From Flavobacterium hercynium (GTDB lineage Bacteria > Bacteroidota > Bacteroidia > Flavobacteriales > Flavobacteriaceae): a DNA stretch of 51,410 nucleotides. Every line of letters starts with the position of its first letter. Position 1 is the stretch's first letter. Where the stretch lies: contig NZ_MUGW01000027.1 of the NCBI RefSeq assembly GCF_002217285.1, positions 1 to 51,410 of the forward strand, given 5' to 3'. The notes under the pieces are model-generated. The model saw nothing but the letters and a program-made list of their open reading frames with translations. It searched no databases and was not told where the DNA came from. A program made the position numbers and the translations under genes. Shown here piece by piece: positions 9,559 through 17,281 of this stretch.

Positions 9559-10283
9559 TAAAATCCAAATTCCTGTGGATTTCCGCATTGTTACTTTTAG
9601 TTGTTATAATTAGTTTAAATTTTACTATGATACCCAAACAAAAACCTGCTTTACATTATATAGTAAGGCATCCAAAAATACAATCTCAAAAACCACCTTT
9701 GTTAATCCTGATGCATGGCGTTGGTGGTAACGAACAAAATATGTTTTCATTTGTTAATGCGCTTCCGGATCATTTTCTAGTCGTTTCTGCACGAGGACCA
9801 ATAACATTAGGCGCTAATAGTTTTGCTTGGTTTCAGGTACAATTTACTGCCGCCGGATCTGTAATTAATGAAGTTCAGGCAGAAAGCTCCCGTAAAGAAA
9901 TTTTGAAATTTATTGAAGATCTAAAAACAATAGAAAGCTTCGATGAAAATCAAGTTTATTTAATGGGTTTTAGCCAAGGCGGAATTATGAGTTATAGTGT
10001 AGCACTGACTGAACCTGAAAAGATCGCCGGAATTGCGGTAATGAGTGGAAGATTACTTCCCGAAATAAAGCCTGTTGTTGCTGATAAAAGCAGACTTAAG
10101 AAACTGAAAATCTTTATTTCGCACGGTACGCATGATTCTGTATTGAAATTTCAATATGCTCTTGATGCTCAGGATTACCTGAAATCTAAGGAATTAAATC
10201 CTAATTTTCATCAGTATAGCGAAGATCATACTATCAATCCTGCTATGTTAAACGATGTTATCAATTGGATTTTAAAACAGTAA
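9555..10283 (+). CDS. Alpha/beta hydrolase, phospholipase/carboxylesterase family
   Basis: A 242-residue serine hydrolase. It has an N-terminal hydrophobic segment (residues about 5-27, signal anchor), the oxyanion-hole motif 'LILMHGVGGNEQNM', the nucleophile elbow 'GFSQGG' with Ser near residue 138, an acidic region 'SHGTHDSVLKF' and a C-terminal His in 'SEDHTINPAM'. This is the order expected for the carboxylesterase 2/phospholipase-like family. The ATG overlaps the dioxygenase stop (ATGA), so the two are coupled. It converges with the DUF3592 gene only 4 bp away and no separate terminator is seen. Confidence 0.85.
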   Translation: MIKSKFLWISALLLLVVIISLNFTMIPKQKPALHYIVRHPKIQSQKPPLLILMHGVGGNEQNMFSFVNALPDHFLVVSARGPITLGANSFAWFQVQFTAAGSVINEVQAESSRKEILKFIEDLKTIESFDENQVYLMGFSQGGIMSYSVALTEPEKIAGIAVMSGRLLPEIKPVVADKSRLKKLKIFISHGTHDSVLKFQYALDAQDYLKSKELNPNFHQYSEDHTINPAMLNDVINWILKQ

Positions 10284-10287
10284 AACA

Positions 10288-10716
10288 TCAGTTGTAACCA
10301 ATAAGTAAAAAAACGAATGCAAAAAATCCTAAGATAAAAGCTCTTAACCACAAATTTGTAAAATTATTTATCATTGCATCTTTAGGATTGTCTTCCATAT
10401 AGAGTACCATCACTTTAGTTCCAATTTGATAGGCACCTGAATCTCCATTTCCTATACTAGACTCTACTTGTATTACTCTATTTTTTTGATCTCTAAACTG
10501 AAATTTATGATAATAATAATTTCTCTTTTCTGTTACCGTTCTTCCATTTCGCTTTATATCTTCTTCCACTAATTTAACATTGTACCCTGTAACAGTAGCC
10601 CATGCACGTTTGGCATTGTTTAAATAATTAGTACTATCATACATTAGTTTTACAGTTATAACCGAAAGAATAATTCCTATTGCTAATAAGAATAGTTTTA
10701 ATTTGTTTTTTTTCAT
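10288..10716 (-). CDS. DUF3592 membrane protein
   Basis: A 142-residue protein with a transmembrane helix at each end (about residues 7-24 and 122-140) and a periplasmic beta domain between. 'WATVTGYNV', 'YYYHKFQFRDQKNRVIQVESSIG' (split here over the 50-75 region) and 'GTKVMVLYMEDNPKDAMI' match the DUF3592 pattern. It is the last gene of the minus-strand island that follows vgrG, 79 bp after the second lipoprotein. DUF3592 function is undefined; from position alone it might belong to the immunity set or be an unrelated neighbour. Confidence 0.72.
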   Translation of the reverse strand: MKKNKLKLFLLAIGIILSVITVKLMYDSTNYLNNAKRAWATVTGYNVKLVEEDIKRNGRTVTEKRNYYYHKFQFRDQKNRVIQVESSIGNGDSGAYQIGTKVMVLYMEDNPKDAMINNFTNLWLRAFILGFFAFVFLLIGYN

Positions 10717-10795
10717 GTATTATTTAATGCGTATTCTTCTTTTTAGTTATTGTAAAATAATAGTTCTCCAGCTATACTTAAAATGCTCTTCTTAA

Positions 10796-11470
10796 TCATT
10801 TTTTAAAATACTTACGCTCTAGCTCTTCATCTGTTCTATATCTATCTTTAAATTCTTTATAACTCATTATTTCATTTCCACCATATAAGTGATCTTTGTC
10901 TGAACCAATCGAAAGTTCATGATAATCAGCAGTATTAACAAGTTGAACGGTTTTAAATGTTTCTATATCGACAGATTTAAGTTTTTTTGCCTTCCAGTAT
11001 ATTTCATTGTTTACTTTTAAATAAGCACCACCCAAAACTTCATAATCATTTCCTTTAATCAATAGTAATCTGGTACTTAAAAAAGGATATAGATACGTAT
11101 TATTTTTGTCTGAAAAATAACAGTAAAAAGTTATTCCATTTTGTTTTTCCTTAGTTTTTTCAACATTCTTAGGGTCATTGAATATATTATCAAAGGTTTC
11201 CCAATCGATAACTTCGTTATTTTTTATATATGTATTAGTCTTACTATCGTAAACATGACTGAAATTTAAAGAATCATTTTTAACAGTCATTCCTTTCTCT
11301 TCTTTTAAACCTTCAAGATCACGAATACGGAAAATAATATTCCCTTTATCATCTTTGTATAAATTATTACTTAGTAATTTTATTTCTTTATTTTGCGCTT
11401 TACAACTGATAAGAAGCACTAACAATAGTAAATATAAAACTGTTTTATTCATTTTTATAATATGTGTCAT
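10796..11470 (-). CDS. DKNYY-like lipoprotein, copy B (candidate T6SS immunity protein)
   Basis: A 224-residue lipoprotein; the signal sequence ends in LLISC, so the mature protein starts at Cys23 and acts in the periplasm or on the inner face of the outer membrane. The body contains DKN/DK-x-Y repeats ('FSDKNNTYLYP', 'IGSDKDHLYGG') reminiscent of the DKNYY family. It is nearly identical through its centre to the protein at 12308-12982, while the signal peptide and last ~50 residues differ. The ATG overlaps the preceding stop (ATGA, 11467-11470); an internal ATG at 11452 (MNKTVLY) is a possible alternative start. Immunity role is inferred from the position downstream of vgrG and a candidate effector. 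Confidence 0.7.
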   Translation of the reverse strand: MTHIIKMNKTVLYLLLLVLLISCKAQNKEIKLLSNNLYKDDKGNIIFRIRDLEGLKEEKGMTVKNDSLNFSHVYDSKTNTYIKNNEVIDWETFDNIFNDPKNVEKTKEKQNGITFYCYFSDKNNTYLYPFLSTRLLLIKGNDYEVLGGAYLKVNNEIYWKAKKLKSVDIETFKTVQLVNTADYHELSIGSDKDHLYGGNEIMSYKEFKDRYRTDEELERKYFKK

Positions 11471-12072
11471 TTCCAGGAAAATTTTTGTTTTTTCTTTTTA
11501 ATCATGATACATTCTTGTAAAGAATATCTATTTGGACAGTTAAAACATTCAACATCTTTCTTATAATTAAATAAATCAATAAAATCTAAAGTATTATTTT
11601 CTATTGTAATATTACAATTTTGCATACAAATTAAACTAGAAGGGAAATCCACATAATCGTCCTCATTGATTTTTATTTTTGCAGATGAATTACTATAAGT
11701 AAGCTGTCTAAATATTAATAATTTACCATTAATATTCTTTATGTACAATTCATTAAATGTTGAGTTTATTATATTATTAAACTTCAATATTCCATTTTTA
11801 TTTTTTTGAATATATTCTACAGTATACAATCTGGCAAACTTAGTTTTATCAGCTACTTTAGTTATTTGAACTTCTGATTTAACTAAAATATTTTTAGTTA
11901 ATACTTTTAAAGTATCTAATACATAACATTCATTACAGCTCTCAACTTTGGAATCTTCATTTACAAAACCTATTATTACCTTTTTAGAATAAACTGGTAA
12001 ATTACTTTTATCTTGCGCAGTAATTACTTGAAAAACAAATAGAACAGTTATTAATATTTTTTTTTTACGCAT
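11467..12072 (-). CDS. Exported Cys-rich hypothetical protein
   Basis: A 201-residue protein not assigned to a family. It has a signal peptide (MRKKKILITVLFVFQVITAQ, cleavage after TAQ). The mature part has several Cys pairs ('CNEC' near residue 43, 'CMQNC' near 150, 'CFNCP' near 176) that could form disulfides or bind a metal, and a very basic C-terminus (IKKKKQKFSWK). It lies between the two duplicated lipoprotein genes and overlaps the second by 4 bp, so it is probably co-transcribed with it. A periplasmic immunity or accessory role is possible from context only. Confidence 0.55.
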   Translation of the reverse strand: MRKKKILITVLFVFQVITAQDKSNLPVYSKKVIIGFVNEDSKVESCNECYVLDTLKVLTKNILVKSEVQITKVADKTKFARLYTVEYIQKNKNGILKFNNIINSTFNELYIKNINGKLLIFRQLTYSNSSAKIKINEDDYVDFPSSLICMQNCNITIENNTLDFIDLFNYKKDVECFNCPNRYSLQECIMIKKKKQKFSWK

Positions 12073-12092
12073 TCTTTATCGAATTTAAAATC

Positions 12093-12200
12093 TTAACGAC
12101 ATATCCTTCCTGTTGCGTAAACATTTCCATATTCATCAAAATCTGCATTTCTCTTTAATTTTTTACCTCTGTGAACATTAACAACTTTTCCAAACCATTG
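12093..12200 (-). pseudogene. Remnant of a protein-coding gene between the lipoprotein copies
   Basis: Between 12073 and 12307 no intact gene fits, but one minus-strand frame from 12200 down to the stop TAA at 12093-12095 is open for 35 codons without a start. It has protein-like composition (QWFGKVVNVHRGKK...DEYGNVYATGRICR) and is preceded immediately by an in-frame TAA at 12201-12203. It looks like the C-terminal scrap of a lost gene, perhaps an effector or immunity domain displaced during duplication. The family is not recognised. Confidence 0.4.
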
Positions 12201-12307
12201 TTACCACCTCAATAAACTGATTTGTAAATAACAAATTCCCTTAAAGAAGTGATATCTCGTTAATTTTCATTTAATATTAAAGTAAAAAAATAAACAGATG
12301 TAATAAA

Positions 12308-12982
12308 TTAAATATCATCTTTAAAATACTTATTCTTTAACTCTTGATATTCACTATATCTATATTTAAATATTTCATAACTCATTATTTTACTTCCAAT
12401 ATATAAATGATTTTTATCTGAACCAATTGAAGATTCATGATAATCAGCAGCATTAATAACTTGAATTGTTTTAAATGTTTTTATATCGACAGATTCAAGT
12501 TTTTTTGCCTTCCAGTATATTTCATTGTTTACTTTTAAATAAGCACCACCCAAAACTTCATAATCATTTCCTTTAATGAATAGTAATCTGGTACTTAAAA
12601 AAGGATAGAGATACATATTGTTTTTGTCTGAAAAATAACAGTAAAAAGTTATTCCATTTTGTTTTTCCTTAGTTTTTTCAACATTCTTAGGGTCATTGAA
12701 TATATTATCAAAGGTTTCCCAATCGATAACTTCGTTATTTTTTATATATGTATTAGTCTTACTATCGTATACATGGCTAAAATTTAAAGTATCATTTTTA
12801 ACAGTTAATCCTTTCTCTTCTTTTAAACCTTCAAGATCACGAATACGGAAAATAATATTCCCTTTATCATCTTTATATAAATTATTACTTAGTAATTTTA
12901 TTTCTTTATTTTGCGACTTACAACCTGTTAAACTAAAAAAAGATATGATAAGTAATAAAACTATTTTTTTTGTATTTTCCAT
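12308..12982 (-). CDS. DKNYY-like lipoprotein, copy A (candidate T6SS immunity protein)
   Basis: A 224-residue lipoprotein from the ATG at 12982 (MENTKKIVLLL), with lipobox SLTGC (Cys21). A longer start at 13006 exists but would bury the signal peptide. The first 22 bp overlap the end of the effector gene, the usual arrangement for effector-immunity pairs. The centre (residues about 25-165) is almost the same as copy B at 10796-11470; differences accumulate in the C-terminal third, where copy A has 'HLYIGSKIMSYEIFKYRYSE'. An exported immunity protein implies a toxin that acts in the periplasm, which suits the hydrolase-like effector. Function is inferred. Confidence 0.75.
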   Translation of the reverse strand: MENTKKIVLLLIISFFSLTGCKSQNKEIKLLSNNLYKDDKGNIIFRIRDLEGLKEEKGLTVKNDTLNFSHVYDSKTNTYIKNNEVIDWETFDNIFNDPKNVEKTKEKQNGITFYCYFSDKNNMYLYPFLSTRLLFIKGNDYEVLGGAYLKVNNEIYWKAKKLESVDIKTFKTIQVINAADYHESSIGSDKNHLYIGSKIMSYEIFKYRYSEYQELKNKYFKDDI

Positions 12983-14049
12983 AGATACGTTTTTGTTGAA
13001 TCCCAATATTTTGTTTTTCCGCCTTTAAATCTATTTAGACATGAATTTGCAAAATTAAAACTAGATTGTGCTCTAAATCCTTCTCCTATTTCACTTAATT
13101 TTCCCTGTCCTTTTGATTTAATACCATGCTGATCATACATTGCATAGGTAGATTCACAAGGACCTTTTGTAGAATCGATGATAAGAAGTAGCGTATGAAA
13201 ACCACCAACAATACAGAAATAATAAACATGAAAACCAAATACGGAAGATATATCTTTTAAAAATAAATTATATAATGCTTTTTTAGATTCCTCTGATATC
13301 GTTATTATGTCATTATTGATTGATTGAAAAACATTATTAGCATCACTATTATTTTTTGAACTGTTTAATTTCTTTAACAAATCGTGATCTATCTTATATT
13401 TATCAAATTCCCATTTAGATTTTACATTTCCCAGGCCATGCATAACATTACCTCTATCAATTGCAGTCTTTCCTGTAAAATATACCGAATTCTTTCTTTT
13501 TTGAGTTTTTTTATCTATCGCATAAAAATTTTTATAATCTTGAAGTAATTCGGAAATTCCCCTCTCAGCAGCAGCCATACAATAATTACCTGCATACTCA
13601 GGCAATGGGTGGTCCGAATCAACAAGTTCTGCTAGTTTTGTATTTTCATCTAGTAATCTTTTTATCGCAACATCTGAAAAAATATCCTTTTTAATATCAC
13701 TTGTAAAGTCTATACTAATTCTACTACTATCCTTATCATTAATCTTGACTTGCAAATAGGAGCCTTTAATTTCAGCCTTAGATTCAATATTTGTCTGAAT
13801 AGTCCACCCCTCCTCAACTTCAAATTCATTAGTCGATAATTTGATTTTAGGATCTGAAGGAACCAGTTTTAATGAATATTTACCTCCCCAATCTTTTTTG
13901 CTAATTCCACTAACAACAAACTTTAATAAAATTTTTTTATTAGCTGGTAAAGTATTTATTTTTTCGCAAAATAAGGATAATGTTGGTGGGATCAATACCG
14001 TCGGTTTCCCCGCTACGTAATTTCCGAAAGAATTATTAGGTGTTGCCAT
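12961..14049 (-). CDS. Candidate T6SS effector: N-terminal Ig-like region plus cysteine-hydrolase-like domain
   Basis: A 362-residue protein with no signal peptide, directly downstream of vgrG. Residues about 15-118 look like a beta-sandwich (alternating hydrophobics, 'KKILLKFVVSG', 'YLQVKINDKDSSRISIDF'). Residues about 145-362 form a second domain with a Cys at the start of a helix ('GNYCMAAAERGISELL', Cys157), a later 'GGFHTLLLIID' (His285) and 'AMYDQHG' (Asp306, His308). This Cys-His-Asp order is what papain-like/NlpC-type amidases and several T6SS peptidoglycan amidases show. I did not recognise a named family. The gene overlaps the 55-codon gene upstream and the lipoprotein gene downstream. 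Catalysis and target are inference. Confidence 0.65.
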   Translation of the reverse strand: MATPNNSFGNYVAGKPTVLIPPTLSLFCEKINTLPANKKILLKFVVSGISKKDWGGKYSLKLVPSDPKIKLSTNEFEVEEGWTIQTNIESKAEIKGSYLQVKINDKDSSRISIDFTSDIKKDIFSDVAIKRLLDENTKLAELVDSDHPLPEYAGNYCMAAAERGISELLQDYKNFYAIDKKTQKRKNSVYFTGKTAIDRGNVMHGLGNVKSKWEFDKYKIDHDLLKKLNSSKNNSDANNVFQSINNDIITISEESKKALYNLFLKDISSVFGFHVYYFCIVGGFHTLLLIIDSTKGPCESTYAMYDQHGIKSKGQGKLSEIGEGFRAQSSFNFANSCLNRFKGGKTKYWDSTKTYLWKIQKK

Positions 14050-14203
14050 TTGAAAAGATTTTTTTCATAGAAGTTAAAACTAAATTACCATTTGTAGCCT
14101 CAACATATTTTTCTTCTGTTGTTTCTACAAATTTTTTAGAAATACTAACTTCTTTATTTTGTGATACTGTAATAATATTTTTAGCAATTTTATTTATAGC
14201 CAT
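14036..14203 (-). CDS. Small 55-residue protein between vgrG and effector
   Basis: A short ORF starting ATG at 14203, two bases after the vgrG stop, and ending TAA at 14036-14038, inside the first codons of the effector gene (14-bp overlap). The product begins MAINKIAKNIITVSQNKEVS and ends TSMKKIFSNGNT; it is Lys/Thr/Ser-rich with no signal peptide or membrane segment. The tight packing on both sides argues that it is translated. Position suggests an adaptor or chaperone loading the effector onto VgrG, or a tip extension, but no family is recognised. Confidence 0.6.
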   Translation of the reverse strand: MAINKIAKNIITVSQNKEVSISKKFVETTEEKYVEATNGNLVLTSMKKIFSNGNT

Positions 14204-14205
14204 AA

Positions 14206-16011
14206 CTAAAAAAGATTTGATTGTTCTGCACTATTCCACTCTATCGTTTTGGAACTGTTCATTTTTATATTCTCTTTTGTACTATTAATATCAATCTCAT
14301 CAGAAAACAACTCTGATTTTTTTGACTGACGAGATGTTGTTTCTGTTGAAATCTCTGTTCGATTGTCTGAATTTTCTAAAATATCCCCAGCAGCATTTAT
14401 ATTAAGATCCCCTCCTGCTGTTTGCATTATATCTTTATTAGCAGAATGTTCCATATTCTCGCCTGCACTAACAGAAACATTTTTACCTGCAGTAATATTC
14501 AGATTCTCTCCTGCATTTATGGTAATGTCTTTAGCAGCGGTAACGTTAATGTTTCCTTTCCCATCCATTAACCAGCTGCTGCCTCCAATGTCTTCGATTA
14601 GAACACTTCCGTCTTCGTCATTAAAGATCATTTTAGTTCCGGAACGCGTGTGAATCGCTTTTAAGCTGTTTTTACTATCGGAATAGGCACTTTTATCATT
14701 TCCGTTGTATTGTGTTCCAATTACATACGGATTCTGAACATTGTTTCCTTCAAAACCTATTAGTACTTCTTCGCCAATTTCCGGGATAAAGTAGAAACCT
14801 TTTCCAGATCCGGAATACGGCTGTACCATACGAATCCATTCCGTTACAGCAGTTCCACTTGCGCCGTAGAATTCTACTTTTACTCTTCCTAATCCTTCGG
14901 GATCGTTGTTGTCTTTTACCTGTGCAGGTTGTGTTTCTGCTTTTGCGAAAGCATGTACATCAGTGTAATGTGGAGCACTTACATCGGCTGGAATTGCTTT
15001 GAATTCACAAGAGTAATTTCCGTGTACTTCTGAATGGTGAACCACTTCAATTGCAATAAGTTCGTGTTCTACCGTTTGGTTTTGAATAGTAAATACTTGT
15101 CCAACACCAATTGGGAAATACGATGTTCCACTGTAGTAAACGCTGTTGGCGTCACTTCCTGCGGTTTGCATCGTTACCATTTCTTCGATCTCTTCTTTAT
15201 TGTTGGCGTTTGCAGTGTACACTCCGTCATTTAGATTGGGATTAGTAACGGTTCCTTGATTGTAACCAATTACCGTTGCAAAACTATCTTTACTTCCTGT
15301 AGCTGTTTTGGCTGAGGAATTTTTAAGCGTTGAAACACTATTATAATCAAAACCTTCTACAGCTATTTTGTGAGAAGCCATATTCGTTTGTATCGTAAAA
15401 CCATGAAGTGAAGCTCCGTTTACCAGTTTTACTTTGCTTTCTTTGGTTTGCCCGAATTGCATACGCATTCCGTCAAAATAAAACCATTGTGCGTAACGTT
15501 TTGATAATCTGTTTATAAATTCGAAATTACTTTCGTTGTACTGAACCAGATTTTTGAATTCTTTGCGGTAGGTTGATTTAATAGAATCTCTTTGGTAGAA
15601 TTCGCCGGGACCTTCGCCAAAAATACTCACTACGATATCGTCCATAGTGCGTTCTTTAAAAGATCTTGATCTTTTCATATCATCCAAAACGATACTGTGA
15701 CTTACTCCTGAAACGTGTAATCCTGCCGGACCTCCGTGAAGATCAATTGAGGTTAGTTCAGTAATAATACCTTTGCTCATTAACTTAATTCCAGTAAGGC
15801 TTTTGAAAGTAAAGATTACTTCGTCGCCTAAGTAACTTCTCAAAGCTTTTGCCTGATCTGCCGGGTTTATAATTGCTTTACCGGTGTATTGCCAAACGAA
15901 TGAAAAATGATGGTGATCGCCCATTTTCTGAGAAACCTTTAAATCATAATATACAACGTTTTGGCTAAAACTTCCTACTGAAATATGAACTTGTTCTGAA
16001 AAATGTGACAT
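14206..16011 (-). CDS. vgrG: T6SS spike protein VgrG (TssI)
   Basis: A 601-residue VgrG. The N-terminal gp27-like hub is recognisable from 'YYDLKVSQKMGDHHHFSFVW' (about 20-40) and 'FEFINRLSKRYAQWFYFDG' (about 162-180). The gp5 OB-fold follows with 'GLGRVKVEFYGASGTAVTEW' (about 372-391) and 'IGEEVLIGFEGNNVQNPYV' (about 413-432). From about residue 480 a beta-helix needle carries repeats of the type 'NITAGKNVSVSAGENM'. The C-terminal ~50 residues are Ser/Asn/Glu-rich with no extra toxin domain, so cargo is presumably carried by the downstream genes. It lies 41 bp after the second tssD. Confidence 0.95.
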   Translation of the reverse strand: MSHFSEQVHISVGSFSQNVVYYDLKVSQKMGDHHHFSFVWQYTGKAIINPADQAKALRSYLGDEVIFTFKSLTGIKLMSKGIITELTSIDLHGGPAGLHVSGVSHSIVLDDMKRSRSFKERTMDDIVVSIFGEGPGEFYQRDSIKSTYRKEFKNLVQYNESNFEFINRLSKRYAQWFYFDGMRMQFGQTKESKVKLVNGASLHGFTIQTNMASHKIAVEGFDYNSVSTLKNSSAKTATGSKDSFATVIGYNQGTVTNPNLNDGVYTANANNKEEIEEMVTMQTAGSDANSVYYSGTSYFPIGVGQVFTIQNQTVEHELIAIEVVHHSEVHGNYSCEFKAIPADVSAPHYTDVHAFAKAETQPAQVKDNNDPEGLGRVKVEFYGASGTAVTEWIRMVQPYSGSGKGFYFIPEIGEEVLIGFEGNNVQNPYVIGTQYNGNDKSAYSDSKNSLKAIHTRSGTKMIFNDEDGSVLIEDIGGSSWLMDGKGNINVTAAKDITINAGENLNITAGKNVSVSAGENMEHSANKDIMQTAGGDLNINAAGDILENSDNRTEISTETTSRQSKKSELFSDEIDINSTKENIKMNSSKTIEWNSAEQSNLF

Positions 16012-16052
16012 GATGTACTTGTTTTTTAATTAGCTTTATTTACTTTCTCTAA

Positions 16053-16448
16053 TTATGCTAAAGAAATCCAGTTATTAGAGAATTTTGCATCTCCAAATGT
16101 CAGATCTTTAGCTACGACTTCCATTGTAATTTTCATTGGAACATCGTTGGTGCTTGAAAACTGTTCGTCATAGCCAACACAAAATGATTTCGTAAAACTT
16201 AATTCTTTCATTTTACTTAAAGCATCTCGTCTGTAAAAAACTATTTTACCATCTTTAGTAAGGTCACCGTTTAACATCCAGCTTAAAAAGTCGGTGTTTT
16301 GGTTTGCCTCAATTGTTATTTTGATCACACCGCCTTTTGCTCCGCCTGTTGGCTTGCTGGCTGTGTCTATTTCTTGTTTAAAACTAATATTAAAATCGAG
16401 AACATTATATTCTTCTCCGTCTATGTGTAATTTAGATAAAAAACTCAT
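16053..16448 (-). CDS. tssD: T6SS tube protein TssD (Hcp), second copy
   Basis: A 131-residue Hcp-type protein of the Bacteroidetes (subtype iii) T6SS: 'MSFLSKLHIDGEEYNVLDFN', then 'FLSWMLNGDLTKDGKIVFYRRDA' around residues 54-76 and 'KELSFTKSFCVGYDEQF' around 81-97. It stacks as hexamer rings in the expelled tube. It is clearly paralogous to the copy at 16599-16985 but diverged. It is 41 bp before vgrG and likely co-transcribed with it. The different sequence suggests a cargo-specialised tube subunit. Confidence 0.93.
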   Translation of the reverse strand: MSFLSKLHIDGEEYNVLDFNISFKQEIDTASKPTGGAKGGVIKITIEANQNTDFLSWMLNGDLTKDGKIVFYRRDALSKMKELSFTKSFCVGYDEQFSSTNDVPMKITMEVVAKDLTFGDAKFSNNWISLA

Positions 16449-16524
16449 TTTGCTGTGGTGTTTAGATTGTAGATTAGTGAATTATAAAAGCTTCTGCCCC
16501 ATCGAGAAGTTTTCAGTTTAAAGC

Positions 16525-16556
16525 AAAAAAGGAAGTCCACATCATGAACTCCCTTT
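16525..16556 (-). terminator. Terminator-like hairpin between the two tssD genes
   Basis: On the minus strand, AAAAGGGAGTTC pairs with GGACTTCCTTTT (11-12 bp including two G-T pairs, 7-8 nt loop) and runs into a T-rich tail. It should release most tssD1 transcripts, giving more of the first tube protein than of the downstream vgrG/effector genes. Confidence 0.7.
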
Positions 16557-16598
16557 TATGGTTTTTATGTGTGATAAAGTTTAAATAATACTAAAGGA

Positions 16599-16985
16599 TT
16601 AAACCCAAGCATTATCAAATTCTCCTCCACCCATTGAAATTTTACGTGCAGAAATCATAAAAGTCTCCGTTAACGGATTTTCACTGTTATGATCAAAGTT
16701 TTCTTTGTACTTCACCATGTAAGCTTCAGTAAACTTTAACTCTTTTAAAGTAGCATTAGAATCACGTTTGATGAATTTTACTGAACCTTCTTTTCTTTCG
16801 AAGTTGTTAGTCATCCATTCGAACAATTCTGTACCACCAGTTGATTCAACCTGAATCATAATTCTTCCTCCACGTGTTACTGTAGATGGACGCCCTGAAG
16901 CATCTGTTTCTTGAGCTAAGTCATAGCTCACGTTTAATACTTTGTAATCTTTACCTGCAACGGTTAATGTAGTTAAGAATGACAT
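16599..16985 (-). CDS. tssD: T6SS tube protein TssD (Hcp), first copy
   Basis: A 128-residue Hcp-type tube subunit: 'MSFLTTLTVAGKDYKVLNVS', 'STGGTELFEWMTNNFERKEG' near residues 48-67, 'KELKFTEAYMVKYKENFDH' near 80-98, and terminal 'MGGGEFDNAWV', the usual ending in this family. It is first in the minus-strand T6SS island and is followed by a hairpin terminator that would insulate its abundant message. No other T6SS core genes (sheath, baseplate, ClpV) lie in the window, so the island depends on an apparatus encoded elsewhere. The 16986-17281 gap upstream holds only AT-rich sequence. Confidence 0.94.
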   Translation of the reverse strand: MSFLTTLTVAGKDYKVLNVSYDLAQETDASGRPSTVTRGGRIMIQVESTGGTELFEWMTNNFERKEGSVKFIKRDSNATLKELKFTEAYMVKYKENFDHNSENPLTETFMISARKISMGGGEFDNAWV

Positions 16986-17281
16986 AATGTTTAGATTTAA
17001 ATTATTTATTTAATTATGCAGTAAAAATAGAAATAATTTTGTTTCAACAAACTAAATTTAATAAAATTATATTTACAATTAACAATTATCATTAAATCAA
17101 ATAGTTACATTTAAAAAACACTATTTTACCCCTATAATTCTTAATAAAAAACAAAAATATTACATGATTTTATTAACTAAAATCTTTCTTTCTGTAATAC
17201 TTTTCACTAATCAATACTTTACAATATAACAAGAATTTATTGCTTAAAAAATACGAAAAATTAAAATTTTATTATCTAAAA

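Noticed and set aside
14040..14288. Plus-strand ORF over the vgrG/effector junction
   Set aside because: It is antisense to the 55-codon gene and the vgrG end, whose packing is much better supported.
14206..16985. Prophage tail module (VgrG/Hcp resemble phage tail proteins)
   Set aside because: The VgrG hub/needle layout and TssD family fit the T6SS of Bacteroidetes; no capsid, terminase or integrase genes are present.
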